Shown here: piece after piece, positions 1-10,200 of the stretch
Numbering within the stretch: position 1 is the first letter of the stretch
Layout: every line of letters starts with the position of its first letter
Assembly: GCA_002245135.1 (NCBI GenBank)
Contig: NGBS01000893.1
Location: 1 to 64,000 of the forward strand
Direction of reading: 5' to 3'
DNA length: 64,000 nucleotides
Origin: Proteromonas lacertae
Lineage: Eukaryota; Sar; Bigyra; Opalinata; Proteromonadidae
The notes under the pieces: model-generated
Database searches by the model: none
What the model was told of the DNA's origin: nothing
What the model saw: only the letters and a program-made list of their open reading frames with translations
Position numbers and translations under genes: made by a program

Positions 1-2
1 GT

Positions 3-137
3 TCTGCTATCTATGCTAATTCAAATAGACCTGATTATAATGCTATGGCAAGACAACAATCTGAAGCAAAAATGAAGATGGCACAAATTATGAGTGATCC
101 TGTTAACCAGATAAAGATGCAGATGCAAATGGTATAA
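3..137 (+). pseudogene. C-terminal end of an unknown Polinton ORF, cut by window edge
   Basis: A 44-codon open frame runs in from the left edge and ends at TAA 135-137. It is rich in Met, Gln and Lys and looks like the tail of a longer protein. No family is recognised. It could be the end of a real gene, or part of the frameshifted block that follows. It is grouped with the Polinton because it lies on the same strand as the broken late-gene block and the protease. Confidence 0.35.
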
Positions 138-692
138 TATTAACATTCTAATATATTATCTTTAGTAGAGAAATAAAGCACTGAGACGTAATTTAATGAA
201 ACAAAAAATAGATCCTAAAAAAGTTAAGATGATTATAATGATGATTTCCCATCTCTAGATGAATTATTCGGTGATGAAGACCAAATGAAGATGATGCTAA
301 AATGGAAGAAGAAGAAGAGCCTGCTTTACCTTCAGTTGATGCAGCAGTTACTGATGATTATAAAGAGAAAGAAAGAAGAAAAAAAAAGAGAACATAATAA
401 AAAATTATTTCAGAGACTATTTGTTAATTCTACCAGTTATGAAGCATTTTAAGATTTATGATATAAAAGAAAAAGGTGGATTTGTACGTGTAGAAGATGA
501 AACAGGTACAGTGGATTGGTCACAATTGGAAAAGGAAGAATGAATACTCAAAATGAAAGAAGAAAGAAACTAGAATGGTACATGAACTTTGATCAACTAG
601 AACAGTATTTAAAACAAGGAAGTGATGTAGAAGAATATATTTATGATATAATGACCAATTTAGAGTCATATAAATTTGCTGAATATATTTAA
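138..692 (+). pseudogene. Frameshifted late-region ORF of the left Polinton
   Basis: Coding-like sequence continues but changes frame several times: an acidic stretch (about 230-340), a Lys/Arg/Glu-rich stretch (about 350-420) and an acidic C-terminal segment ending at TAA 690-692. No frame is open throughout. At about 290, one missing A in a short A run would account for the change into the acidic frame, which suggests small indels. The product is not recognised. The breaks could be real decay or consensus errors near a contig edge. Confidence 0.4.
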
Positions 693-769
693 AATTCTTA
701 ATAATCATCATAACAACTATAACGGATCTATTTTTAGTTTTGATATTTTTTGTTTGTTTTTCTTAAATA

Positions 770-1925
770 ATGACTGCTCCAACAAAGCGTAAACATAAAG
801 AAAAAGAATCAGAGGACTTTGGCAATCCATCCATCTATCACAATGCATTAAAAAGAAAGTTGAAGAAAATGATTTATGACAGAGCTTCTCAAATAAGAAG
901 ATCAGATTAGATTTAAGCCATATGGCTAATCCAACAAGAGCAGTAGACAAAGGAAACGCTACAAATGAATTAGAGATTTACGATCCTTATACAAGTCACC
1001 TTATCAAAACATTTGGTAGTGACTACGATGTAACATTCGATGATAATAGTAGTAGTAGTAGTATGAAAGACAAACCAATGAATCCAAACATCAATGCTAC
1101 TAAGAACAATTACATGACTGATGAAATGAAGTATAAATTATATATGAGTGGTATTACTGACCAATTCGGTAGGTATTATAAGAATATTGGTCAGTTTAAT
1201 AAGCCATATTCTAATTACTACGGTGATCCTACAAACTTAACCAATATTTATCAAAATCCTTTGGTCTCCTAATCCATATACAACACAACAACAAACAGGA
1301 TTATATCAAGATCCAACAACAGGCCAATGGATTACAAATCAGTACAAACAATCCATCTCTGTACAATACTCAGTCCTATGTAAACAGTCAGAGATGGAAT
1401 AATAATGGATTGGATAGTCACTATGAATTAAAACAACAAATACAAGTAAAAGATGCTGCTTTAGAAGATGCAAAGAAAACAATTGAAAAAATGACTGAAG
1501 AAAAACAAAAGTCTGTATGGAGACATATTGATGATCTGTTTAAAGGAAGTACTGCATGGGACTGGTTGAAATGGGGTGTTAAGTTTTGTATGTGTACTAT
1601 AGTATTAGGTGTATTGATATAGCATTTAAATTTGTATTTCCAAATGCTTTAGGTGATTGTTTAGCAGGTATATTTAATCATGCTGTTAGAACAACTGATT
1701 ATTGTTCAAAATTTTTTGGTATATCCAGACAAAGTGTATTTAGTGCTTCATTAGTAGGATCATGGTTACCTAGCAACATTTGAATTCATTAAAGCAGGAT
1801 GGAGTAGCGGTGTGACTGGTTTATTCAATTTTGCTATGACAAAGTTACAAGACTTTTGGAATTATACAAAGAACTTATTTAGCAATGTCTTTGAATCGCT
1901 CAAGAACTTCTGGAACTCCTGGGGC
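770..1925 (+). pseudogene. Broken late gene, Asn/Gln-rich protein with hydrophobic segments
   Basis: An ATG at 770 opens a basic N-terminus that stops at about 908. Coding-like sequence resumes in another frame at about 912 (922-1272 open), shifts again near 1265 and 1350, continues at 1410-1622 and shifts once more into 1586-1783. Composition is consistent across pieces: Asn/Gln/Tyr-rich first, then a charged helical stretch, then two hydrophobic segments (about 1560-1620 and 1625-1770). At least five small frame changes are needed to read through. It may be a virion or membrane protein of the element; I cannot name it. Position between the left edge and the protease fits the morphogenesis block of Polintons. 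Confidence 0.45.
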
Positions 1926-2605
1926 GCGGCGGAGCTTCATGTCCTACATATGATATACCTAGAATAGCTCCCCCACCTCCAAGTACTTCAGATGCTACAG
2001 GTACATCAAGCGGGGCAGGAAAGAAGCATGTAAGCTTTGATCTTAAATATGGGGGAGCTCTGAAGCTAATGCTGTTTATAACGCAAATATGGATGGAACA
2101 AATCCACCCACGGCGATTGCCGTGGGTGGATACGTCCATCCATATTTTCTTCAAGAGTCTTTCAACAGCCACCTAGAGATATGGGTTATACATGGAGACA
2201 TTTAGGTAGAGGTTTAGATTCTATAATGGGTAAAGGTAAATTGGACAAGTATAGAAGACACAAACATAAACACAGGTTATTAAAGAAGCTCCCACGGAGG
2301 CATCTCTCTCATTATAAAAGATTATTAAAAAGGGAGGTAGTATTAGTAATAATAATAATCAACCAGGTGGTGGAGCAACAGAATTCCAGTAGGTACATTA
2401 CATCCACCAAGACCAACACCTAATTCCAGCAACTTTTGAATATCTTAAACCAACATATAAAGTAGGTTATGATGTACATCAGAATTTAGTATTTCCAAAT
2501 CCACGTTTACAAGTATGGATGAATTAACAGGTAACTATATAAATAAAGATTTACTACAGCCATCTCAAATCCCTGACTATATCAGAGCAAAATTACCAAC
2601 AGGAC
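1926..2605 (+). pseudogene. Broken late gene, Pro-rich and His/Lys-rich segments
   Basis: Coding-like pieces in changing frames: a Pro/Ser/Thr-rich linker (about 1955-2035), a segment across the palindrome at 2086-2146 that reads well in one frame, a strongly basic His/Lys/Arg segment (2181-2310), and a Pro-rich piece at about 2440-2605. Stops and frame changes separate them. The basic part could be a DNA-condensing or core protein, by analogy with other double-jelly-roll virus lineages, but this is inference from composition only. It may be one gene with the neighbouring blocks. Confidence 0.4.
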
Positions 2606-2608
2606 CTG

Positions 2609-3372
2609 TTGGACCAGATTATGATTGGAAATTGGAATGAAATTTTACCTCAATTAAATGATCAAGGTAGGAGAGAATTGGGTGAAATAATAGGAAACAA
2701 TTATGCAAGTCAACAGCCTTTAATTAATCCAAGATATGTTTATGGTGATTTAGCAACTAGAGATGTTAATAGTAATAGAGGATATTTTGGAAGACAAGCT
2801 GAAGATCTTATGGTGATGGGAAGACCAGCTGTTGATATAGATGCTTCAAATCCTCGTGCAAGTTTTAAATATTTGGGTAAAGATTCATTTATAGATAGTG
2901 CAAAAGATTTTAAGGCATATGATAATGGTATATTAAGAGTAACAGATCCATTAGCTGAATTCAATCCAGAATTAGCAAAGTTAAGCACAGATGATATAGA
3001 AAAGATTATTCAACCTAGGTTTAATGGAAAGATATCACACATGGGATCCCTTAAATGTTTATGACTATGATGATGCATATATAGATAAGATGAAGCTTCA
3101 AATGAATTTGTTGGTAAATGATCGTAATGATGCATTAATTAAAATGAATCAAGCAATACAGAGAGGTGATACAACGTAGTGCTAAATATTATCAACAATA
3201 TTTTAGTCAATTAAACAGCAGAATAAAAGAAGATAAAGATATCATTAGAAGAGCAAGATTGTATGAAATGGGTAAAAGGAATTCAGATGTTGCAAAAAGA
3301 TTGGAGACAGCACAAATTCCTGAAGATATGTTACCAAAAGATCCAAACACTATAGTCGATGAAGCGAAGTAA
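2609..3372 (+). pseudogene. Broken late gene of unknown function
   Basis: An open stretch at 2609-3064 is followed by a frame change near 3040 into sequence that runs to about 3175. A second change then enters the open stretch 3166-3372, ending at TAA. The last part is rich in charged residues and probably helical. The parts together would give a protein of roughly 250 residues. No known domain is recognised. It lies just upstream of, and on the same strand as, the membrane protein and protease. Confidence 0.45.
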
Positions 3373-3383
3373 GAACAAACAAC

Positions 3384-4284
3384 ATGATTGATTCACAAAA
3401 TACTAAAGAATGGACTAATGATGAATTCAATAAAACAGTTTTAAGTCATCCTGTACCTAAAGAATGGCAAAATGGTGACTTGAATAAAAGACTTCAGATA
3501 AGTATGAAATTGTTCAAACAGGCATGCAGTCAATGGAAACAATTTGAAGGAAGTCAACTACAGGAAGCGCTTAATAAGATGACTGAAGGTGATTTTTATG
3601 GTTTCGCGAGTAACTTATTATCCTGCGTGAAGAATATTTTTAGAATTTTCCCTATCTTATTTTATACATTCACTGGATATTTGCATGGTGGTGTCACTGC
3701 AGACATGAAAGAAGTTGATGTTGCAATGAAGTACTGTAATACAATTATCATTACATGTATAGCATATTACTTGTGGAGAAAGAATAAGTTAGGAAATTAT
3801 GGGTTCATTACAGTGTTATGGTACTACATGTATGACTACTATGATATAATAAGAAAATTAAGTGGCAATCGTATACCAGATATTTATACTTTAATGGATA
3901 ACAATTATGACAAAGTAAGTAAGTTGTTACCTGAATCACTTCAAAATTCGTGGTTACCTTTGCAATTTTTATTCAATAGCATTCACATCATTCTTCACGA
4001 ACTCTCATCCTTATGTTAAAGTATTAGCAAATGCAGCACCACTATTCTTTAAATTTGCAAACTTTGATAAAATAAATACTAACAATGGAATTACAGGACT
4101 CTTGGGTGCATTACCAAAATCAGCTACAGATGTCAAAGGATGGATAACTTCTATAGGTACATATGGTACAATACTTAGTGCATTTGGTGCAGTAGCAGGT
4201 TTAATGGCTCCTTCAGGATTGTCACAATTCTTAGATAATGGTATCATACCAAAGAATGATGTAGTTCAACAACACCTACAATGA
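3384..4284 (+). pseudogene. Broken multi-pass membrane protein gene
   Basis: The open frame 3384-4019 has several hydrophobic segments, at about residues 75-100, 120-135 and 143-160, and a charged N-terminus. Near 3985-4015 the sense continues in another frame to 4284 (a Gly/Ala-rich hydrophobic tail). One small indel therefore separates a roughly 300-residue membrane protein into two pieces. No family is recognised. It is followed 65 bp later by the protease start. Confidence 0.5.
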
Positions 4285-4348
4285 GTCAAATTTTCATCCT
4301 AAAGGAATCAATTTACCTAATGGATTAACAAATTTTCAAGCTGGAACT

Positions 4349-4960
4349 ATGAATGCAATACAATTAAGTGAGATTATGAGACTCATGAACCAGTACGGTT
4401 ATGGTGGAAGAGGTAAAAAAGTACATTCACGAAGGATACTTTTGACTAACATCAATGGTAAAGGAGCATTATCGAACTTCGACATTGAAGAAATTATTCA
4501 AAAAGAATTCAATGATTTTGATAAGAAGTTCAAAGGTTGTTTTTGTTGGGATGAATTGATATTACCAATACCTAACAAAATGGATCAGTGGGAATCATTA
4601 TCAATACACTCACTACTAAAGCAAAACCAGACAGTAGTAGGTCATTGGGTTGCTTTAGTAGTAGACAATGATAAGAAGATGTTCATGTACTATGATTCCT
4701 TCGGTGAGGATCCTCAGAAACTAGAATATTTCAAAGAATGTTTAAAGAAGTTCAAGAAATTTCATGAAAAACCATATCAGTTAAAAATCAATGCAGTTCA
4801 AAACCAGAATAGTAATACAAGTAATTGTGGTTTTTTCGCAATCAATTTTTTGAACGATATATTAAATAGAAAAAGAACATTCAAGCAGGCTACAGATTTT
4901 AATACAGTGGTAGGTGAGAAAAGAGTAGCAATGATGAAAAAAGAGTTTGGAATAGTATAA
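4349..4960 (+). CDS. PRO: Polinton cysteine protease (adenain/Ulp1-like)
   Basis: This 203-residue protein has the landmarks of the adenovirus-type (C5/C48) protease used by Polintons and related viruses to mature capsid proteins. A His is seen in GHWVALVV (about residue 98), an acidic residue in YYDSFGED (about 117), a Gln before the active site (about 150) and Cys in SNCGFFAIN (about 160), in the expected H-D-Q-C order. The frame is open upstream to 4265, so the first Met at 4349 is a choice; the upstream codons may belong to the broken membrane protein. The protease is intact, although the likely substrates encoded upstream are broken. Confidence 0.85.
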   Translation: MNAIQLSEIMRLMNQYGYGGRGKKVHSRRILLTNINGKGALSNFDIEEIIQKEFNDFDKKFKGCFCWDELILPIPNKMDQWESLSIHSLLKQNQTVVGHWVALVVDNDKKMFMYYDSFGEDPQKLEYFKECLKKFKKFHEKPYQLKINAVQNQNSNTSNCGFFAINFLNDILNRKRTFKQATDFNTVVGEKRVAMMKKEFGIV

Positions 4961-5119
4961 ATAATTAATTAATTAATTATTATTATCTAATCTTTATGTG
5001 GTTTTAAAATATTATTTAGTATAGGCATTACCTCTTCTATTGCTCTTTCTAGCTCTTCTTTAAGACACTGCGTAGCTAATCTCTTACTCTCTAAACGATT
5101 CATCAATTCAAGCACTTGT

Positions 5120-5428
5120 TCATCCAAACCTAAATTGTACTGCTTCATTGAGCTTCTTACAAGTTACTATTATATTCCCTGCTTTCTTTAATGCGTTTTG
5201 GTACTCCAAACTACCATCATCTTTGTGATTGATATATGTGCTGCATAATTCGAACCACATGTCAAATGCTGCTTCTGCATTTTCTTTTAACATCATTTCC
5301 ATTGTTATTTGATACCTATATAAACGAAAAATAAAAGAAATACCGAATTTATTCGTTTCGCGATCTTTGGCATTTTCGTTACATTTTTTTAAGAATTCAT
5401 GAAGTATTGTTTTAGTCATGGTGACCAA
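5120..5428 (-). CDS. Small conserved Polinton ORF (102 aa)
   Basis: A 102-residue, mostly helical, Cys-containing protein of unknown function. Its middle part (Glu/Ala-rich, then Tyr-x-Asn-x-Lys-Asp-Asp-Gly) resembles the short ORFs at 23005 and 40056 in the tandem units, so it is a shared component of two Polinton lineages in this window. Its 5' end overlaps the 5' end of the divergent gene at 5399; an internal Met at about 5419 would shorten the overlap. The conservation between elements is the main reason to believe it is expressed. Confidence 0.55.
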   Translation of the reverse strand: MVTMTKTILHEFLKKCNENAKDRETNKFGISFIFRLYRYQITMEMMLKENAEAAFDMWFELCSTYINHKDDGSLEYQNALKKAGNIIVTCKKLNEAVQFRFG

Positions 5429-5836
5429 ACTATTTTTGGATTCGAGAAGTATAGTGACGAGTGTAGATGGAAGATATATATTCCAAAAGAAGCTAAAGAT
5501 ATAATATGGTTCTCATCATCAAATATCAAAGCACCTTTGGTAATAAATTATGGCCAGGCTGTAGAAGATAGATATTGTGCTGGCTGCCCTACAATTTCAC
5601 CTATTCCCAACCATGGATTTTACGAGATCTTCATTCCATCAAGATACAAACCAATTATTGTATCTACAATTGATAAGGAGTTTTTATTACACAATGTGTT
5701 GTATCTTGCAAGAGGTCAAACAAAAACAGAGAAGAATCAAAAAGTAATTAATGCAAAGACAATTGTTGCTCCACCCAGAAAACAAGAAAACAGCTATGAT
5801 GTTGCTTGGTTGTTAGAACAGCTTAAAATTAATTAA
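5399..5836 (+). CDS. Unknown Polinton protein (145 aa)
   Basis: A single uninterrupted ORF of 145 residues with beta-like alternation of hydrophobic and polar residues and a Cys-Ala-Gly-Cys pair near residue 60. No family is recognised. It sits between the small conserved ORF and the integrase, with which it converges 4 bp apart. Its intactness next to intact integrase and polymerase genes suggests a functional gene of the element. Confidence 0.55.
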   Translation: MKYCFSHGDQTIFGFEKYSDECRWKIYIPKEAKDIIWFSSSNIKAPLVINYGQAVEDRYCAGCPTISPIPNHGFYEIFIPSRYKPIIVSTIDKEFLLHNVLYLARGQTKTEKNQKVINAKTIVAPPRKQENSYDVAWLLEQLKIN

Positions 5837-5840
5837 TTAA

Positions 5841-7133
5841 TTACACAATTGTATTATCACCTTTTCTGATTCGAGGTCTTTCCAAAATATGTCTGAAATT
5901 TGTTTCAGGATCCCTTCTAGCTACTAATTGAAGTTCATAGTGCTTAAACCTATATCGAGACACATCTTCATCCCAATTTCCATTTGTATCTCCTAACATA
6001 TAAGAGTATCTGTTCTTCTTTATAATACGATATATCTTATCTGACCAATAAGTGTTTTTATCCATAGGTCTTCTTCTCTCTTTAAATCGAACTAAATCTC
6101 CTACTTGAAAATGAACTTTTAATCTTTGTTCATTATTAAAATTGTATTTGATTGATTCCATTAACATTCTGTTTTGTAGTTTAGGACTATTGTATACTTC
6201 ATTAGGTGTAAAATCTCTCAAACTTGATAATGGTTTGTTGTTATAGTCATTCACAGCTTGTTGTACAATATCATTGAAACGTGCTAACCACTTTTGATCG
6301 ATGATTTCTCTTCTGTCCCGTCGATCAATATTAGCTTGAAACTCTGGTGCTTCTATTCCTAAGTCTATCAAGTGTTTATATAATAGTTTCTTTATTACAC
6401 TTACAGATTTATCTAATATAGCTTCTATTCTATGTTCATTAGGTGCTTTTTGATAGAATGTTATTCCTTCCTTATCACAGAACTCTTTAACTACACTAAA
6501 ACCACTTTCTAAATCAGCTAAAATACTTACAACACGTCTTTTTGATACTATTTCAGAACCATCTTCATTTGTTTTAAAATACCATGCATTAAAAGCTCTC
6601 ATTATATCTACAGCTTTATTGCTTGACATTGGTATCACCCATACTTTTCTAGAGTTTATTTCTATTATATATAAATGATATAATTGAGGTAAGAAAAAGA
6701 CAATATCTAATTGAAAATAGCCTGGTTTCTTAACAGTTGCAAAAGGTAAATCTTTATTGTATTTGAAATCAACTACTTGACGACCTGGTTTACGTCTAAG
6801 ATACTCTCTAACAACATCATAAGGAGGTGGAACTTCATTCTTTCCAATAGCTTCTTGAGTTAATTTAATAAACTGTTTTTCACTTAAATAATAATACTGT
6901 TCATAAAGTCTATCTAAATATTCTCTATACTGCTCGATTTGTCTTGACATTTCATCATCATCATACGGATCCGCTCTTGTAAAATTCTGTAATGGCGGTG
7001 GTGCATTGTTAAAATTGCTCGTAAGGTTTGATTGGTTTGTTTGATCAACAAACTTATATCCTGGTGGTAGTTCTTGAGTTGCATTTGTATTTGACTTAGT
7101 GTAAGGCTGATTATAATAAGAATTAGTAAGCAT
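5841..7133 (-). CDS. INT: Polinton retroviral-type integrase
   Basis: This 430-residue ORF has an RNase H-like integrase core. The first Asp lies in QLDIVF (about 142), the second in ILADLESGF (about 206), and the third acidic position falls in the segment NEHRIEAILD (about 231-240), followed by a basic helix. A C-terminal region with FTPNEVYN and VGDLVRF resembles the linker and SH3/chromo-like domains of Polinton integrases. The protein inserts element DNA into chromosomes. The integrases in the tandem units align from their first Met to an internal Met of this ORF at 6950, so the true start may be 6950 and the 61 upstream Asn/Pro-rich residues may not be translated. Where Glu is usual (in IERFNRT-like motifs), I read Asp. 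Confidence 0.88.
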   Translation of the reverse strand: MLTNSYYNQPYTKSNTNATQELPPGYKFVDQTNQSNLTSNFNNAPPPLQNFTRADPYDDDEMSRQIEQYREYLDRLYEQYYYLSEKQFIKLTQEAIGKNEVPPPYDVVREYLRRKPGRQVVDFKYNKDLPFATVKKPGYFQLDIVFFLPQLYHLYIIEINSRKVWVIPMSSNKAVDIMRAFNAWYFKTNEDGSEIVSKRRVVSILADLESGFSVVKEFCDKEGITFYQKAPNEHRIEAILDKSVSVIKKLLYKHLIDLGIEAPEFQANIDRRDRREIIDQKWLARFNDIVQQAVNDYNNKPLSSLRDFTPNEVYNSPKLQNRMLMESIKYNFNNEQRLKVHFQVGDLVRFKERRRPMDKNTYWSDKIYRIIKKNRYSYMLGDTNGNWDEDVSRYRFKHYELQLVARRDPETNFRHILERPRIRKGDNTIV

Positions 7134-7186
7134 AAGAAGAAAAACACAAAAGTAAAAGCATACACAAATATATTGAATATATCCAT
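6914..7186 (-). CDS. Possible small membrane protein overlapping integrase 5' end
   Basis: A 90-residue frame with a strong N-terminal hydrophobic segment (about residues 8-32) followed by a Gln/His/Arg-rich tail. It overlaps the long form of the integrase in another frame, but only by 37 bp if the integrase begins at 6950. A short single-pass protein is plausible in this element, but the frame could be chance. Confidence 0.3.
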   Translation of the reverse strand: MDIFNIFVYAFTFVFFFLCLLILIIISLTLSQIQMQLKNYHQDISLLIKQTNQTLRAILTMHHRHYRILQERIRMMMMKCQDKSSSIENI

Positions 7187-7224
7187 TTTATTCTAATTAA
7201 TGCTATTTTCATCAATATTAATAA

Positions 7225-7266
<42 letters not shown>
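7225..7266. repeat. (ATT)n microsatellite at the polymerase 3' end
   Basis: About 14 ATT triplets directly abut the stop codon of the DNA polymerase gene on the minus strand. Confidence 0.9.
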
Positions 7267-10200
7267 CGACAATATCTGTAAACATTGGTGGTGGTGGGAC
7301 GACTTATAGTATAAGGAATTGAAGTTAAAACATTCAAGTAAAATCTCTTTATATCAAAGATTGTAAAAGCTAACTTTGGTTGTTTAACTGTGTATACTAC
7401 TTGTTTTGCACTTCTGAAACTATATTGATTAACATAAACTTTACTTAGTTCTTTACTTTCTAAGATATTCTTGTAGTAATCATAGTCACAAGTCTTTATT
7501 CTGAAACCTTTAGTTACGCCTTTTGCTCTGCTATCAGACACCTTTAAGTGCGTAAATCCATCCACTCTTTGCTTCTCATAAGCATACATCTTTGCTTTCA
7601 ATCCACAGAATTTTGTTATTGTATATAATTGATCACTTTTGTTCTCTTCCATTTTAAGTAAATTCAGTTCACCTGTTCTTTGATAGTTCTGATAACGAAT
7701 ACCTCTCTCTTTAAGATAATCACAATTAATATTACCAGTATCCATGCAACCTTGTAGACTTAAATCATTAGCAATATCTTTGTATATATCATCTGTCCAT
7801 ACCATAAAGATAAAAGAGTCTGTATCTGTCATTAATAAACGCAATCCTTGTTTATACTTTTGATATAATTGTCCATACCAAAACTTTGCCATAAGATACT
7901 TTGATTGGCAAAGAATGGACATTCCAATATAGCTTGGCTTATCTATTGCACACTTGTATTTTTTAAACTTACACACTCTCAAGTCACAACCATCAATTGA
8001 AACAAAACCAGTAAAGTATGGATTGCTAACACATTTGAGGAATTGGTCCTCATTATTAACTAGTCTACTTCTACATCTATTCTCAGTATTCTCACATGTC
8101 TTACCATATGCACTATTCAGGATTAGTTTAAATGTATCAGCTTCTGCATCTCGATGGAACTTCTTTGCATCTTTTCTTAATAGATGGCATTGCATAACAA
8201 ATTCATACGCATAATCTGTTTCACAAAAACTAATTACTCTCCATACTTTGGTTACTTTATATCCTAACTTCACAGCATAGTTTAGATATTGATAATGAAC
8301 AACATAATGATACTTGTTGGATAAATCACATATTATTCTTGCTGTATTATTCTTCAATACTTCTTTGCCAGACTTTTTGTTGACAGCTACTAATCCTAAT
8401 TCTCTGGCCCATTGCTTCTGTGTTGGTGACAAATCTTCATATAATATTATCTTTCTTTCAGGAAATAAAGGATACTCTGAAAACTTGCCATTTGTATTAT
8501 CTGGAGGTTCTATATCAACTTCTAAAATATAACCTCTGCTCTCTGGATCCTTCCACAGCTTCTGATCTTCTACCATAAATGATCTTTTTAAATCCTCATA
8601 AGGTTTTAATTTTGTTATAACATTATCATAAATTAATTGAGGATTTGGTTCCCATTGAAAGTCTTTATAGGGTAATTTCATTGATGCCATTGTAGAAGGA
8701 TATAGAGAATTATAATCTACATACATAATATATGTTTCTTGTTTTGGTGGATGAGAAGTATGATCTGAAAAGTATGGAGGATCCATGTAATGATTTTTAG
8801 CTTCTGCTTTTCTCGTAGATCCAATCATTGAAATTCCACCAATAAGACCTTTTCTCATAAAGTCATACTTGTCTTGATCTGATATTAGTTCAATATCCAC
8901 TTTGGATTTTTTAAGGAATATACTCCAGGCTAAACCAGGACATGATACATGCCAGCATGGATCTAATGTAAACGTTCTAAATACAACATTCCTAAAGTGA
9001 TCGAATACACTAGATAATGTAAGAACATCAATTGCTAAATAAAACATATTGTAATCCATCAAGTTTTTACATTTCAATAGAGTCCAGAGAGCTTGAGATG
9101 ATTCATAATCATAATCAGATATACCTTCATTCTGTTTTAATTGAGACTTAAAATCTTCTTTTCTAGGTAATTTATCAGTAAGGTATAACTTTTGAATACT
9201 ATCTACGTATTCGTAGGGGAAATGACCTTTCTGTAAACCCCACTTAGCTATAAAATCATCTACTGTCCAGTTTCTCTCTTTTAAACAATCATTTATCTCT
9301 TTTGTTTGTGTTACATATTGATAAACTGGTTTAAAGAGTACTTTATGATTAGCATGTGCATCAGCTTCGACTTTCAATGACTTTACTAATGAATCTAATG
9401 ATGCTGGCATAAATTGACAACTATCTATAAAGTGTAACTTCATGAACTTGATAAGTAAAAACTTATTATCAGTTTTTAACAATACAGATAGTTTTGAATG
9501 ATATTTCTTCTTTCTAGGTGTTGGTTGCTGTTGTTGTTCAGTTGTTGTTGTTGAATTAGGTTGTGAAACAATAATATTTCCCATCTCTTCTTCTAATCCA
9601 ATATCTTCTGCTGTTCTTGGTGATATGTAATGATCTCTACTATGTAACATATAATACAACTCATTAAATGCTTCTTCATTTGCTGGATCATTTTCATCAA
9701 CTATTTCAATTGCATTTGGTGGTATTTCTGGTAATGGCAAATCAGAATCAGTATCTTCTTCTGTTTCTGCATCTTCTTCATCATCATTATCAACTGTTTT
9801 TGCTTCTTGTTCTTGTTTCTTTTCTTCTTCAATACCTCTATTGTATTCAGCTAATCTATCAGCAATAGGTTCAGGTTCAGGTATTGGTAATTGTATAATT
9901 TCATTATCTTCTTCATCATCATCATAATCATCATTTGGAATAGGAATATTATTATCATTGTACCATTTTGCTTCCATTTCTTTATCCAACTTTGATAATC
10001 CACGTATTATAAAGTTATTGTCATAGTTTTTACTGTTGTGTGCCAAACATGGTATAGGCATATGTTGTAAACTACAATGCCAATTACAGTTTGAACATAA
10101 GGTTGCAATATACTTGCCAGTAAAATGGTCATGGTGTCTTGTTCGCCTTCTATTTCTGTCGTTTTCATTGAAGGGTGTATTGCACCACATACATTTATCG

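Noticed and set aside
2181-2423. Stand-alone basic 80-residue gene
   Set aside because: Its 3' half is out of frame with the coding-like sequence around it; better explained as part of a frameshifted larger gene.
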